Positions 11,552 through 24,800 of a stretch of 64,000 nt of DNA are shown here, piece by piece (within the stretch, counting starts at the first letter, position 1; each line of letters opens with the position of its first letter). The notes under the pieces were generated by a model, which was not told where the DNA came from, did no database searches, and worked only from the letters and a program-made list of their open reading frames with translations. Source of the DNA: Lasioglossum baleicum. Its lineage: Eukaryota > Arthropoda > Insecta > Hymenoptera > Halictidae. The position numbers and the translations under genes are program-made. The stretch lies in the NCBI RefSeq assembly GCF_051020765.1, contig NW_027469111.1:434001-498000 (forward strand), in the 5' to 3' direction.

Positions 11552-14500
11552 TATTTACTTATTATTATTTATTTATTTATTGACTTTCATTTTATCTATT
11601 TTATCTATACACGTTTTCATTTATTGATTTTATCTATTATTTTATCGTATTTTTAAGTTTTATGCGGGTCGACGTTGGGGGTGGGACGGGGGGAGGGGAC
11701 AGACGCGAGCCGGAACTCGCCTCTGTCCCCTCCTTGTCGCGTGCGGAAAAAAATACAATGCAGCGTGTACGAGTATTTGCACATGTATAAAAATCGGATG
11801 GCGCGGTAACAAAAATTCTAAATAATACAGCACAAGTTGCAGCAATGCATGCGCATAAGTTAAATTACCTACATACCGCCGTTTCCTCAAACTGTGTGTT
11901 CATATCTGGCACTGGGAGGATCGCAGTGCCACCACTGCGAGGAGGCCCAGGACTCTGCGCGGCATACGCTGGAAGAATGTCCAGCGTGGTCGGCACCGCA
12001 CAGAGACCTAAGGGGCGTTATTGGTATGGACCTCTCGTTGCCGGTCGTGGTCGACCACATGATCGGCAGCGAGAGGTCAAGAGCAGCGTTTGCCTCCTTC
12101 TGCGAGATTGAGATAACGCAGAAGGAGGCAGCGGAAAGGGAGAGGGAAGCCGGCCCCCTCTCCGCCAGGTGGTTAGCATCGGCGGGGCAACCCCGAGGAG
12201 GCCGACGGCCCCCTGTAAGGGGCCGCAGACGTAATGGCGGCGGTGGGACTACTTAGTACTTCCACCGCCGCCAAGGGGGGCTGGCCGTTAAGGCGCCCCT
12301 GGGGTGGGCAGGTCGCGGGAGGCGAGGTGGAGCAATAATCCCCTCCCCCCCTCTACAAAGATGAGACCTGCCGGTCGACCCCCCTCCTTTTATTTTTTAA
12401 TATTTCATTTTATCCTATATATATTTTATATTCTATATTATAAATTTTATCTTTATCTTTTAATCCCCTTTATTTTGCCCCACTTCTTATGTTTGTTGTG
12501 TTTTGTCCATTGTATTTATTTACTTATTATTATTTATTTATTTATTGACTTTCATTTTATCTATTTTATCTATACACGTTTTCATTTATTGATTTTATCT
12601 ATTATTTTATCGTATTTTTAAGTTTTATGCGGGTCGACGTTGGGGGTGGGACGGGGGGAGGGGACAGACGCGAGCCGGAACTCGCCTCTGTCCCCTCCTT
12701 GTCGCGTGCGGAAAAAAATACAATGCAGCGTGTACGAGTATTTGCACATGTATAAAAATCGGATGGCGCGGTAACAAAAATTCTAAATAATACAGCACAA
12801 GTTGCAGCAATGCATGCGCATAAGTTAAATTACCTACATACCGCCGTTTCCTCAAACTGTGTGTTCATATCTGGCACTGGGAGGATCGCAGTGCCACCAC
12901 TGCGAGGAGGCCCAGGACTCTGCGCGGCATACGCTGGAAGAATGTCCAGCGTGGTCGGCACCGCACAGAGACCTAAGGGGCGTTATTGGTATGGACCTCT
13001 CGTTGCCGGTCGTGGTCGACCACATGATCGGCAGCGAGAGGTCAAGAGCAGCGTTTGCCTCCTTCTGCGAGATTGAGATAACGCAGAAGGAGGCAGCGGA
13101 AAGGGAGAGGGAAGCCGGCCCCCTCTCCGCCAGGTGGTTAGCATCGGCGGGGCCAACCTCGACGAGGCCGACGGCCCCCTGTAAGGGGCCGCAGACGTAA
13201 TGGCGGCGGTGGTACTACTTAGTACTTCCACCGCCGCCAAGGGGGACTGGCCGTTAAGGCGCCCCTGGGGTGGGCAGGTCGCGTGGGGCGAGGTGGAGCA
13301 ATAATCCCCTCCCCCCCCTCTACAAAGATGAGACCTGCCGGTCGACCCCCCTCCTTTTATTTTATAATATTTCATTTTATCCTATATATATTTTATATTC
13401 TATATTATAAATTTTATCTTTATCTTTTAATCCCCTTTATTTTGCCCCCCTTCTTATGTTTGTTGTGTTTTGTCCATTGTATTTATTTACTTATTATTAT
13501 TTATTTATTTATTGACTTTTATTTTATCTATTTTATCTATACACGTTTTCATTTATTGATTTTATCTATTATTTTATCGTTTTTTTAAGTTTTATGCGGG
13601 TCGACGTGGGGGTTGGGACGGGGGGAGGGGACAGACGCGAGCCGGAACTCGCCTCTGTCCCCTCCTTGTCCCGTGCGGAAAAAAGTACAATGCAGCGTGT
13701 ACGAGTATTTGCACATGTATAAAAATCGGATGGCGCGGTAACAAAAATTCTAAATTATACAGCACAAGTTGCAGCAATGCATGCGCATAAGTTAAATAAC
13801 CTGCATACTGCCGTTTCCTCAAACTGTGTGTTCATAACTGGCACTGGGAGGATCGCAGTGCCACCACTGCGAGGAGGCCCAGGACTCTGCGCGGCATACG
13901 CTGGAAGAATGTCCAGCGTGGTCGGCACCGCACAGAGACCTAAGGGGCGTAATTGGTATGGACCTCTCCTTGCCGATCGTGGTCGACCACATGATCGGCA
14001 GCGAGAGGTCAAGAGCAGCGTTTGCCTCCTTCTGCGAGATTGTGATAACGCAGAAGGAGGCAGCGGAGAGGGAGAGGGAAGCCGACCCGCTCTCCGCCAG
14101 GAGGCTAGCATCGGCGGGGCAACCCCGACGAAGCCGACGGCCCCCTGTAAGGGGCCTCAGACGTAATGGCGGCGGTGGGACTACTTAGTACTTCCACCGC
14201 CGCCAAGGGGGGCTGGCCGTTAAGGCGCCCCCGGGGTGGACAGGTCGCGGGGGGCGAGGTGGAGCAATAATCCCCTCCCCCCCCCTCTTCAAAGATGCCA
14301 CCTGCCGGTCGACCCCGCTCCTTTTATTTTATAATATTTCATTTTATTCTATATATATTTTATATTCTATATTGTAAATTTTATCTTTATCTATTATTCC
14401 CCTTTATTTTGCCACCCCTTCTTATGTTTGTTGTGTTTTGTCCGATGTATTTATTTACTTATTAGTATTTATTTATTTATTGACTTTTATTTTATCTATT

Positions 14501-14805
14501 TTATCTATACACGTTTTCATTTATTGATTTTATCTATTATTTTATCGTATTTTTAAGTTTTATGCGGGTCGACGTGGGGGTTGGGACGGGGGGAGGGGAC
14601 AGACGCGAGCCGGAACTCGCCTCTGTCCCCTCCTTGTCGCGTGCGGAAAAAAGTACAATGCAGCGTGTACGAGAATTTGCACATGTATAAAAATCGGATG
14701 GCGCGGTAACAAAAATTCTAAATTATACAGCACAAGTTGCAGCAATGCATGCGCATAAGTTAAATAACCTGCATACAGCCGTTTCCTCAAACTGTGTGTT
14801 CATAA

Positions 14806-15156
14806 ATGGCACTGGGAGGATCGCAGTGTCACCACTGCGAGGAGGCCCAGGACTCTGCGCGGCATACGCTGGAAGAATGTCCAGCGTGGTCGGCACCGCA
14901 CAGAGACCTAAGGGGCGTTATTGGGATGGACCTCTCGTTGCCGGTCGTGGTCGACCACATGATCGGCAGCGAGAGGTCAAGAGCAGCGTTTGCCTCCTTC
15001 TGCGAGATTGTGATAACGCAGAAGGAGGCAGCGGAAAGGGAGAGGGAAGCCGACCCCCTCTCCGCCAGGAGGTTAGCATCGGCGGGGCAACCCCGACGAG
15101 GCCGACGGCCCCCTGTAAGGGGCCGCAGACGTAATGGCGGCGGTGGGACTACTTAA
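14806..15156 (+). pseudogene. C-terminal fragment of non-LTR retrotransposon ORF2 (CCHC finger), representative copy
   Basis: This 116-codon frame is repeated in every satellite monomer. It contains C-x2-C-x8-H-x4-C (CHHC, then HTLEECPAW) about 8 residues in. That pattern matches the cysteine-histidine motif near the C-terminus of R1/LOA-type LINE reverse transcriptases. A Glu/Arg-rich helix-like stretch and an Arg/Gly-rich basic tail follow. The reverse transcriptase and endonuclease domains are absent, and a TAA codon lies just upstream in most monomers, so this is a remnant rather than a working gene. Equivalent ATG-started copies begin at 4235, 16762, 17716, 19648, 21577, 22539, 23508, 52967 and 63580; other monomers have a CTG or other codon at that place. 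The LINE assignment rests on motif recognition only. Confidence 0.6.
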
Positions 15157-15826
15157 TACTTCCACCGCCGCCAAGGGGGGCTGGCCGTTAAGGCGCCCCC
15201 GGCGTGGGCAGGTCGCGGGAGGCGAGGTGGAGCAATAATCCACCCCCCCCTCTAGAAAGATGAGACCTGCCGATCGACCCCCCTCCTTTTATTTTATAAT
15301 ATTTCATTTTATCCTATACATATTTTATATTCTATATTATAAATTTTATCTTTATCTTTTAATCCCCTTTATTTTGCCACCCCTTCTTATGTTTGTTGTG
15401 TTTTGTCCATTGTATTTATTTACTTATTATTATTTATTTATTTATTGACTTTTATTTTATCTATTTTATTTATACACGTTTTCATTTATTGATTTTATCT
15501 ATTATTTTATCGTATTTTTAAGTTCTATGCGGGTCGACGTGGGGGGTGGGACGGAGGGAGGGGACAGACGCGAGCCGGAACTCGCCTCTGTCCCCTCCTT
15601 GTCGCGTGCGGAAAAAAATACAATGTAGCGTGTACGAGTATTTGCACATGTATAAAAATCGGATGGCGCGGTAACAAAAATTCTAAATTATACAGCACAA
15701 GTTGCAGCAATGCATGCGCATAAGTTAAATTACCTGCATACCGCCGTTTCCTCAAACTGTGTGTTCATAACTGGCACTGGGAGGATCGCAGTGCCACCAC
15801 TGCGAGGAGGCCCAGGACTCTGCGAG

Positions 15827-15872
15827 GCATACGCTGGAAGAATGTCCATACGCATACGCTGGAAGAATGTCC
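15827..15872 (+). repeat. 25-bp internal duplication within one satellite monomer
   Basis: GCATACGCTGGAAGAATGTCC occurs at 15827 and again at 15852 in this monomer only. It lengthens the monomer to 991 bp and adds 25 bases inside the CCHC frame. That shifts the frame after the finger, so this is one of the few monomers whose remnant frame is broken. Confidence 0.9.
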
Positions 15873-18800
15873 AGCGTGGTCGGCACCGCACAGAGACCTA
15901 AGGGGCGTAATTGGTATGGACCTCTCCTTGCCGATCGTGGTCGACCACATGATCGGCAGCGAGAGGTCAAGAGCAGCGTTTGCCTCCTTCTGCGAGATTG
16001 TGATAACGCAGAAGGAGGCAGCGGAGAGGGAGAGGGAAGCCGACCCGCTCTCCGCCAGGAGGCTAGCATCGGCGGGGCAACCCCGACGAAGCCGACGGCC
16101 CCCTGTAAGGGGCCTCAGACGTAATGGCGGCGGTGGGACTACTTAGTACTTCCACCGCCGCCAAGGGGGGCTGGCCGTTAAGGCGCCCCCGGGGTGGACA
16201 GGTCGCGGGGGGCGAGGTGGAGCAATAATCCCCTCCCCCCCTCTTCAAAGATGCCACCTGCCGGTCGACCCCCCTCCTTTTATTTTATAATATTTCATTT
16301 TATTGTATATATATTTTATATTCTATATTATAAATTTTATCTTTATCTATTATTCCCCTTTATTTTGCCACCCCTTCTTATGTTTGTTGTGTTTTGTCCG
16401 ATGTATTTATTTACTTATTAGTATTTATTTATTTATTGACTTTTATTTTATCTATTTTATCTATACACGTTTTCATTTATTGATTTTATCTATTATTTTA
16501 TCGTATTTTTAAGTTTTATGCGGGTCGACGTGGGGGTTGGGACGGGGGGAGGGGACAGACGCGAGCCGGAACTCGCCTCTGTCCCCTCCTTGTCGCGTGC
16601 GGAAAAAAGTACAGTGCAGCGTGTACGAGTATTTGCACATGTATAAAAATCGGATGGCGCGGTAACAAAAATTCTAAATTATACAGCACAAGTTGCAGCA
16701 ATGCATGCGCATAAGTTAAATAACCTGCATACAGCCGTTTCCTCAAACTGTGTGTTCATAAATGGCACTGGGAGGATCGCAGTGCCACCACTGCGAGGAG
16801 GCCCAGGACTCTGCGCGGCATACGCTGGAAGAATGTCCAGCGTGGTCGGCACCGCGCAGAGACCTAAGGGGCGTTATTGGGATGGACCTCTCGTTGCCGG
16901 TCGTGGTCGACCACATGATTGGCAGCGAGAGGTCAAGAGCAGCGTTTGCCTCCTTCGGCGAGATTGTGATAACGCTGAAGGAGGCAGCGGAGAGGGAGAG
17001 GGAAGCCGACCCGCTCTCCGCCAGGAGGCTAGCATCGGCGGGTCAACCCCGACGAGGCCGACGGCCCCCTGTAAGGGGCCGCAGACGTAATGGCGGCGGT
17101 GGTACTACTTAGTACTTCCACCGCCGCCAAGGGGGGCTGGCCGTTAAGGCGCCCCCGGGGTGGACAGGTCGCGGGGGGCGAGGTGGAGCAATAATCCCCT
17201 CCCCCCCCCTCTTCAAAGATGCCACCTGTCGGTCGACCCCCCTCCTTTTATTTTATAATATTTCATTTTATTCTATATATATTTTATATTCTATATTATA
17301 AATTTTATCTTTATCTATTATTCCCCTTTATTTTGCCACCCCTTCTTATGTTTGTTGTGTTTTGTCCGATGTATTTATTTACTTATTATTATTTATTTAT
17401 TGACTTTTATTTCATCTATACACCTTTTCAATTATTGATTTTATCTTGTATTTTATCATATTTTTAAGTTTTATGCGGGTTGACAGGGGGGTGGGACGGG
17501 GGGAGGGCACAGACGCGAGCCGGAACTCGCCTCTGTCCCCTCCTTGTCGCGTGCGGAAAAAAGTACAATGCAGCGTGTACGAGTATTTGCACATGTATAA
17601 AAATCGGATGGCGCGGTAACAAAAATTCTAAATTATACAGCACAAGTTGCAGCAATGCATGCGCATAAGTTAAATAACCTGCATACAGCCGTTTCCTCAA
17701 ACTGTGTGTTCATAAATGGCACTGGGAGGATCGCAGTGCCACCACTGCGAGGAGGCCCAGGACTCTGCGCGGCATACGCTGGAAGAATGTCCAGCGTGGT
17801 CGGCGCCGCGCAGAGACCTAATGGGCGTTATTGGGATGGACCTCTCGTTGCCGGTCGTGGTCGACCACATGATTGGCAGCGAGAGGTCAAGAGCAGCGTT
17901 TGCCTCCTTCTGCGAGATTGTGATAACGCAGAAGGAGGCAGCGGAGAGGGAGAGGGAAGCCGACCCGCTGTCCGCCAGGAGGCTAGCATCGGCGGGGCAA
18001 CCCCGACGAAGCCGACGGCCCCCTGTAAGGGGCCGCAGACGTAATGGCGGCGGTGGGACTACTTAGTACTTCCACCGTCGCCAAGGGGGGCTGGCCGTTA
18101 AGGCGCCCCTGGGGTGGGCAGGTCGCGGGGGGCGAGGTGGAGCAATAATCCCCTCCCCCCCCCTCTACAAAGATGAGACCTGCCGGTCGACTCCCTCCTT
18201 TTATTTTTTAATATTTCATTTTATCCTATATATATTTTATATTCTATATTATAAATTTTATCTTTATCTTTTAATCCCCTTTATTTTGCCCCACTTCTTA
18301 TGTTTGTTGTGTTTTGTCCATTGTATTTATTTACTTATTATTATTTATTTATTTATTGACTTTCATTTTATCTATTTTATCTATACACGTTTTCATTTAT
18401 TGATTTTATCTATTATTTTATCGTATTTTTAAGTTTTATGCGGGTCGACGTTGGGGGTGGGACGGGGGGAGGGGACAGACGCGAGCCGGAACTCGCCTCT
18501 GTCCCCTCCTTGTCGCGTGCGGAAAAAAATACAATGCAGCGTGTACGAGTATTTGCACATGTATAAAAATCGGATGGCGCGGTAACAAAAATTCTAAATA
18601 ATACAGCACAAGTTGCAGCAATGCATGCGCATAAGTTAAATTACCTACATACCGCCGTTTCCTCAAACTGTGTGTTCATATCTGGCACTGGGAGGATCGC
18701 AGTGCCACCACTGCGAGGAGGCCCAGGACTCTGCGCGGCATACGCTGGAAGAATGTCCAGCGTGGTCGGCACCGCACAGAGACCTAAGGGGCGTTATTGG

Positions 18801-21800
18801 TATGGACCTCTCGTTGCCGGTCGTGGTCGACCACATGATCGGCAGCGAGAGGTCAAGAGCAGCGTTTGCCTCCTTCTGCGAGATTGAGATAACGCAGAAG
18901 GAGGCAGCGGAAAGGGAGAGGGAAGCCGGCCCCCTCTCCGCCAGGTGGTTAGCATCGGCGGGGCCAACCTCGACGAGGCCGACGGCCCCCTGTAAGGGGC
19001 CGCAGACGTAATGGCGGCGGTGGTACTACTTAGTACTTCCACCGCCGCCAAGGGGGACTGGCCGTTAAGGCGCCCCTGGGGTGGGCAGGTCGCGTGGGGC
19101 GAGGTGGAGCAATAATCCCCTCCCCCCCCTCTACAAAGATGAGACCTGCCGGTCGACCCCCCTCCTTTTATTTTATAATATTTCATTTTATCCTATATAT
19201 ATTTTATATTCTATATTATAAATTTTATCTTTATCTTTTAATCCCCTTTATTTTGCCCCCCTTCTTATGTTTGTTGTGTTTTGTCCATTGTATTTATTTA
19301 CTTATTATTATTTATTTATTTATTGACTTTTATTTTATCTATTTTATCTATACACGTTTTCATTTATTGATTTTATCTATTATTTTATCGTTTTTTTAAG
19401 TTTTATGCGGGTCGACGTGGGGGGTGGGACGGGGGAGGGGACAGACGCGAGCCGGAACTCGCCTCTGTCCCCTCCTTGTCGCGTGCGGAAAAAAATACAA
19501 TGCAGCGTGTACGAGTATTTGCACATGTATAAAAATCGGATGGCGCGGTAACAAAAATTCTAAATTATACAGCACAAGTTGCAGCAATGCATGCGCATAA
19601 GTTAAATAACCTGCATACAGCCGTTTCCTCAAACTGTGTGTTCATAAATGGCACTGGGAGGATCGCAGTGCCACCACTGCGAGGAGGTCCAGGACTCTGC
19701 GCGGCATACGCTGGAAGAATGTCCAGCGTGGTCGGCACCGCGCAGAGACCTAAGGGGCGTTATTGGGATGGACCTCTCGTTGCCGGTCGTGGTCGACCAC
19801 ATGATTGGCAGCGAGAGGTCAAGAGCAGCGTTTGCCTCCTTCGGCGAGATTGTGATAACGCTGAAGGAGGCAGCGGAGAGGGAGAGGGAAGCCGACCCGC
19901 TCACCGCCAGGAGGCTAGCATCGGCGGGGCAACCCCGACGAGGCCGACGGCCCCCTGTAAGGGGCCGCAGACGTAATGGCGGCGGTGGTACTACTTAGTA
20001 CTTCCACCGCCGCCAAGGGGGGTGGCCATTCAGGCGTCCCAGAGGTGGACAGGTCGCGGGGGGCGAGGTGGAGCAATAATCCCCTCCCCCTCTACAAAGA
20101 TGCGACCTGCCGGTCGACCCCCCTCCTTTTATTTTATAATATTTCATTTTATTCTATATATATTTTATATTCTATATTATAAATTTTATCTTTATCTTTT
20201 AATCCCCTTTATTTTGCCCCCCTTCTTATGTTTGTTGTGTTTTGTCCATTGTATTTATTTACTTATTATTATTTATTTATTTATTGACTTTTATTTCATC
20301 TATTTTATCTATACACGTTTTCATTTATTGATTTTATCTTTTATTTTATCGTATTTTTAAGTTTTACGCGGGTCGACCAGGGGGGCGGGACGGGGGGAGG
20401 GGACAGACGCGAGCCGGAACTCGCCTCTGTCCCCTCCTTGTCGCGTGCGGAAAAAAATACAATGCAGCGTGTACGAGTATTTGCACATGTATAAAAATCG
20501 GATGGCGCGGTAACAAAAATTCTAAATTATACAGCACAAGTTGCAGCAATGCATGCGCATAAGTTAAATTACCTGCATACAGCCGTTTCCACAAACTGTG
20601 TGTTCATAACTGGCACTGGGAGGATCGCAGTGCCACCACTGCGAGGAGGCCCAGGACTCTGCGCGGCATACGCTGGAAGAATGTCCAGCGTGGTCGGCAC
20701 CGCACAGAGACCTAAGGGGCGTAATTGGTATGGACCTCTCCTTGCCGATCGTGGTCGACCACATGATCGGCAGCGAGAGGTCAAGAGCAGCGTTTGCCTC
20801 CTTCTGCGAGATTGTGATAACGCAGAAGGAGGCAGCGGAGAGGGAGAGGGAAGCCGACCCGCTCTCCGCCAGGAGGCTAGCATCGGCGGGGCAACCCCGA
20901 CGAAGCCGACGGCCCCCTGTAAGGGGCCTCAGACGTAATGGCGGCGGTGGGACAACTTAGTACTTCCACCGCCGCCAAGGGGGGCTGGCCGTTAAGGCGC
21001 CCCCGGGGTGGACAGGTCGCGGGGGGCGAGGTGGAGCAATAATCCCCTCCCCCCCCTCTTCAAAGATGCCACCTGCCGGTCGACCCCCCTCCTTTTATTT
21101 TATAATATTTCATTTTATTCTATATATATTTTATATTCTATATTATAAATTTTATCTTTATCTATTATTCCCCTTTATTTTGCCACCCCTTCTTATGTTT
21201 GTTGTGTTTTGTCCGATGTATTTATTTACTTATTAGTATTTATTTATTTATTGACTTTTATTTTATCTATTTTATCTATACACGTTTTCATTTATTGATT
21301 TTATCTATTATTTTATCGTATTTTTAAGTTTTATGCGGGTCGACGTGGGGGTTGGGACGGGGGGAGGGGACAGACGCGAGCCGGAACTCGCCTCTGTCCC
21401 CTCCTTGTCGCGTGCGGAAAAAAGTACAATGCAGCGTGTACGAGAATTTGCACATGTATAAAAATCGGATGGCGCGGTAACAAAAATTCTAAATTATACA
21501 GCACAAGTTGCAGCAATGCATGCGCATAAGTTAAATAACCTGCATACAGCCGTTTCCTCAAACTGTGTGTTCATAAATGGCACTGGGAGGATCGCAGTGC
21601 CACCACTGCGAGGAGGTCCAGGACTCTGCGCGGCATACGCTGGAAGAATGTCCAGCGTGGTCGGCACCGCGCAGAGACCTATGGGGCGTTATTGGGATGG
21701 ACCTCTCGTTGCCGGTCGTGGTCGACCACATGATTGGCAGCGAGAGGTCAAGAGCAGCGTTTGCCTCCTTCGGCGAGATTGTGATAACGCTGAAGGAGGC

Positions 21801-24800
21801 AGCGGAGAGGGAGAGGGAAGCCGACCCGCTCTCCGCCAGGAGGCTAGCATCGGCGGGGCAACCCCGACGAGGCCGACGGCCCCCTGTAAGGGGCCGCAGA
21901 CGTAATGGCGGCGGTGGTACTACTTAGTACTTCCACCGCCGCCAAGGGGGGTGGCCATTCAGGCGTCCCAGAGGTGGACAGGTCGCGGGGGGCGAGGTGG
22001 AGCAATAATCCCCTCCCCCCTCTACAAAGATGCGACCTGCCGGTCGACCCCCCTCCTTTTATTTTATAATATTTCATTTTATTCTATATATATTTTATAT
22101 TCTATATTATAAATTTTATCTTTATCTTTTAATCCCCTTTATTTTGCCCCCCTTCTTATGTTTGTTGTGTTTTGTCCATTGTATTTATTTACTTATTATT
22201 ATTTATTTATTTATTGACTTTTATTTCATCTATTTTATCTATACACGTTTTCATTGATTGATTTTATCTTTTATTTTATCGTATTTTTAAGTTTTACGCG
22301 GGTCGACCAGGGGGCGGGACGGGGGGAGGGGACAGACGCGAGCCGGAACTCGCCTCTGTCCCCTCCTTGTCGCGTGCGGAAAAAAATACAATGCAGCGTG
22401 TACGAGTATTTGCACATGTATAAAAATCGGATGGCGCGGTAACAAAAATTCTAAATTATACAGCACAAGTTGCAGCAATGCATGCGCATAGGTTAAATTA
22501 CCTGCATACCGCCGTTTCCTCAAACTGTGTGTTCATAAATGGCACTGGGAGGATCGCAGTGTCACCACTGCGAGGAGGCCCAGGACTCTGCGCGGCATAC
22601 GCTGGAAGAATGTCCAGCGTGGTCGGCACCGCACAGAGACCTAAGGGGCGTTATTGGGATGGACCTCTCGTTGCCGGTCGTGGTCGACCACATGATCGGC
22701 AGCGAGAGGTCAAGAGCAGCGTTTGCCTCCTTCGGCGAGATTGTGATAACGCAGAAGGAGGCAGCGGAAAGGGAGAGGGAAGCCGGCCCCCTCTCCGCCA
22801 GGTGGTTAGCATCGGCGGGGCAACCCCGACGAGGCCGACGGCCCCCTGTAAGGGGCCGCCGACGTAATGGCGGCGGTGGGACTGCTTAGTACTTCCACCG
22901 CCGCCAAGGGGGGCTGGCCGTTAAGGCGCCCCCGGGGTGGACAGGTCGCGGGGGGCGAGGTGGAGCAATAATCCCCTCCCCCCCCCCTCTTCAAAGATGC
23001 CACCTGCCGGTCGACCCCCCTTCTTTTATTTTATAATATTTCATTTTATTCTATATATATTTTATATTCTATATTATAAATTTTATCTTTATCTATTATT
23101 CCCCTTTATTTTGCCACCCCTTCTTATGTTTGTTGTGTTTTGTCCGATGTATTTATTTACTTATTAGTATTTATTTATTTATTGACTTTTATTTTATCTA
23201 TTTTATCTATACACGTTTTCATTTATTGATTTTATCTATTATTTTATCGTATTTTTAAGTTTTATGCGGGTCGACGTGGGGGTTGGGACGGGGGGAGGGG
23301 ACAGACGCGAGCCGGAACTCGCCCCCGTCCCCTCCTTGTCGCGTGCGGAAAAAAGTACAATGCAGCGTGTACGAGTATTTGCACATGTATAAAAATCGGA
23401 TGGCGCGGTAACAAAAATTCTAAATTATACAGCACAAGTTGCAGCAATGCATGCGCATAAGTTAAATAACCTGCATACAGCCGTTTCCTCAAACTGTGTG
23501 TTCATAAATGGCACTGGGAGGATCGCAGTGCCACCACTGCGAGGAGGTCCAGGACTCTGCGCGGCATACGCTGGAAGAATGTCCAGCGTGGTCGGCACCG
23601 CGCAGAGACCTAAGGGGCGTTATTGGGATGGACCTCTCGTTGCCGGTCGTGGTCGACCACATGATTGGCAGCGAGAGGTCAAGAGCAGCGTTTGCCTCCT
23701 TCGGCGAGATTGTGATAACGCTGAAGGAGGCAGCGGAGAGGGAGAGGGAAGCCGACCCGCTCTCCGCCAGGAGGCTAGCATCGGCGGGGCAACCCCGACG
23801 AGGCCGACGGCCCCCTGTAAGGGGCCGCAGACGTAATGGCGGCGGTGGTACTACTTAGTACTTCCACCGCCGCCAAGGGGGACTGGCCGTTAAGGCGCCC
23901 CTGGGGTGGGCAGGTCGCGTGGGGCGAGGTGGAGCAATAATCCCCTCCCCCCCCTCTACAAAGATGAGACCTGCCGGTCGACCCCCCTCCTTTTATTTTA
24001 TAATATTTCATTTTATCCTATATATATTTTATATTCTATATTATAAATTTTATCTTTATCTTTTAATCCCCTTTATTTTGCCCCCCTTCTTATGTTTGTT
24101 GTGTTTTGTCCATTGTATTTATTTACTTATTATTATTTATTTATTTATTGACTTTTATTTTATCTATTTTATCTATACACGTTTTCATTTATTGATTTTA
24201 TCTATTATTTTATCGTATTTTTAAGTTTTATGCGGGTCGACGTGGGGTGTGGGACGGGGGGAGGGGACAGACGCGAGCCGGAACTCGCCTCTGTCCCCTC
24301 CTTGTCGCGTGCGGAAAAAATACGATGCAGCGTGTACGAGTATTTGCACATGTATAAAAATCGGATGGCGCGGTTACAAAAATTCTAAATTATACAGCAC
24401 AAGTTGCAGCAATGCATGCGCATAAGTTAAATTACCTGCATACAGCCGTTTCCTCAAACTGTGTGTTCATAACTGGCACTGGGAGGATCGTAGTGCCACC
24501 ACTGCGAGGAGGCCCAGGACTCTGCGCGGCATACGCTGGAAGAATGTCCAGCGAGGTCGGCACCGCGCAGAGACCTAAGGGGCGTTATTGGGATGGACCT
24601 CTCGTTGCCGGTCGTGGTTGAAAACATGATCGGCAGCGAGAGGTCAAGAGCAGCGTTTGCCTCCTTCTGCGAGATTGTGATAACGCAGAAGGAGGCAGCG
24701 GAAAGGGAGAGGGATGCCGGCCCCCTCTCCGCCAGGAGGTTAGCATCAGCGGGGCAACCCCGACGAGGCCGACGGCCCCCTGTAAGGGGCCGCAGACGTA

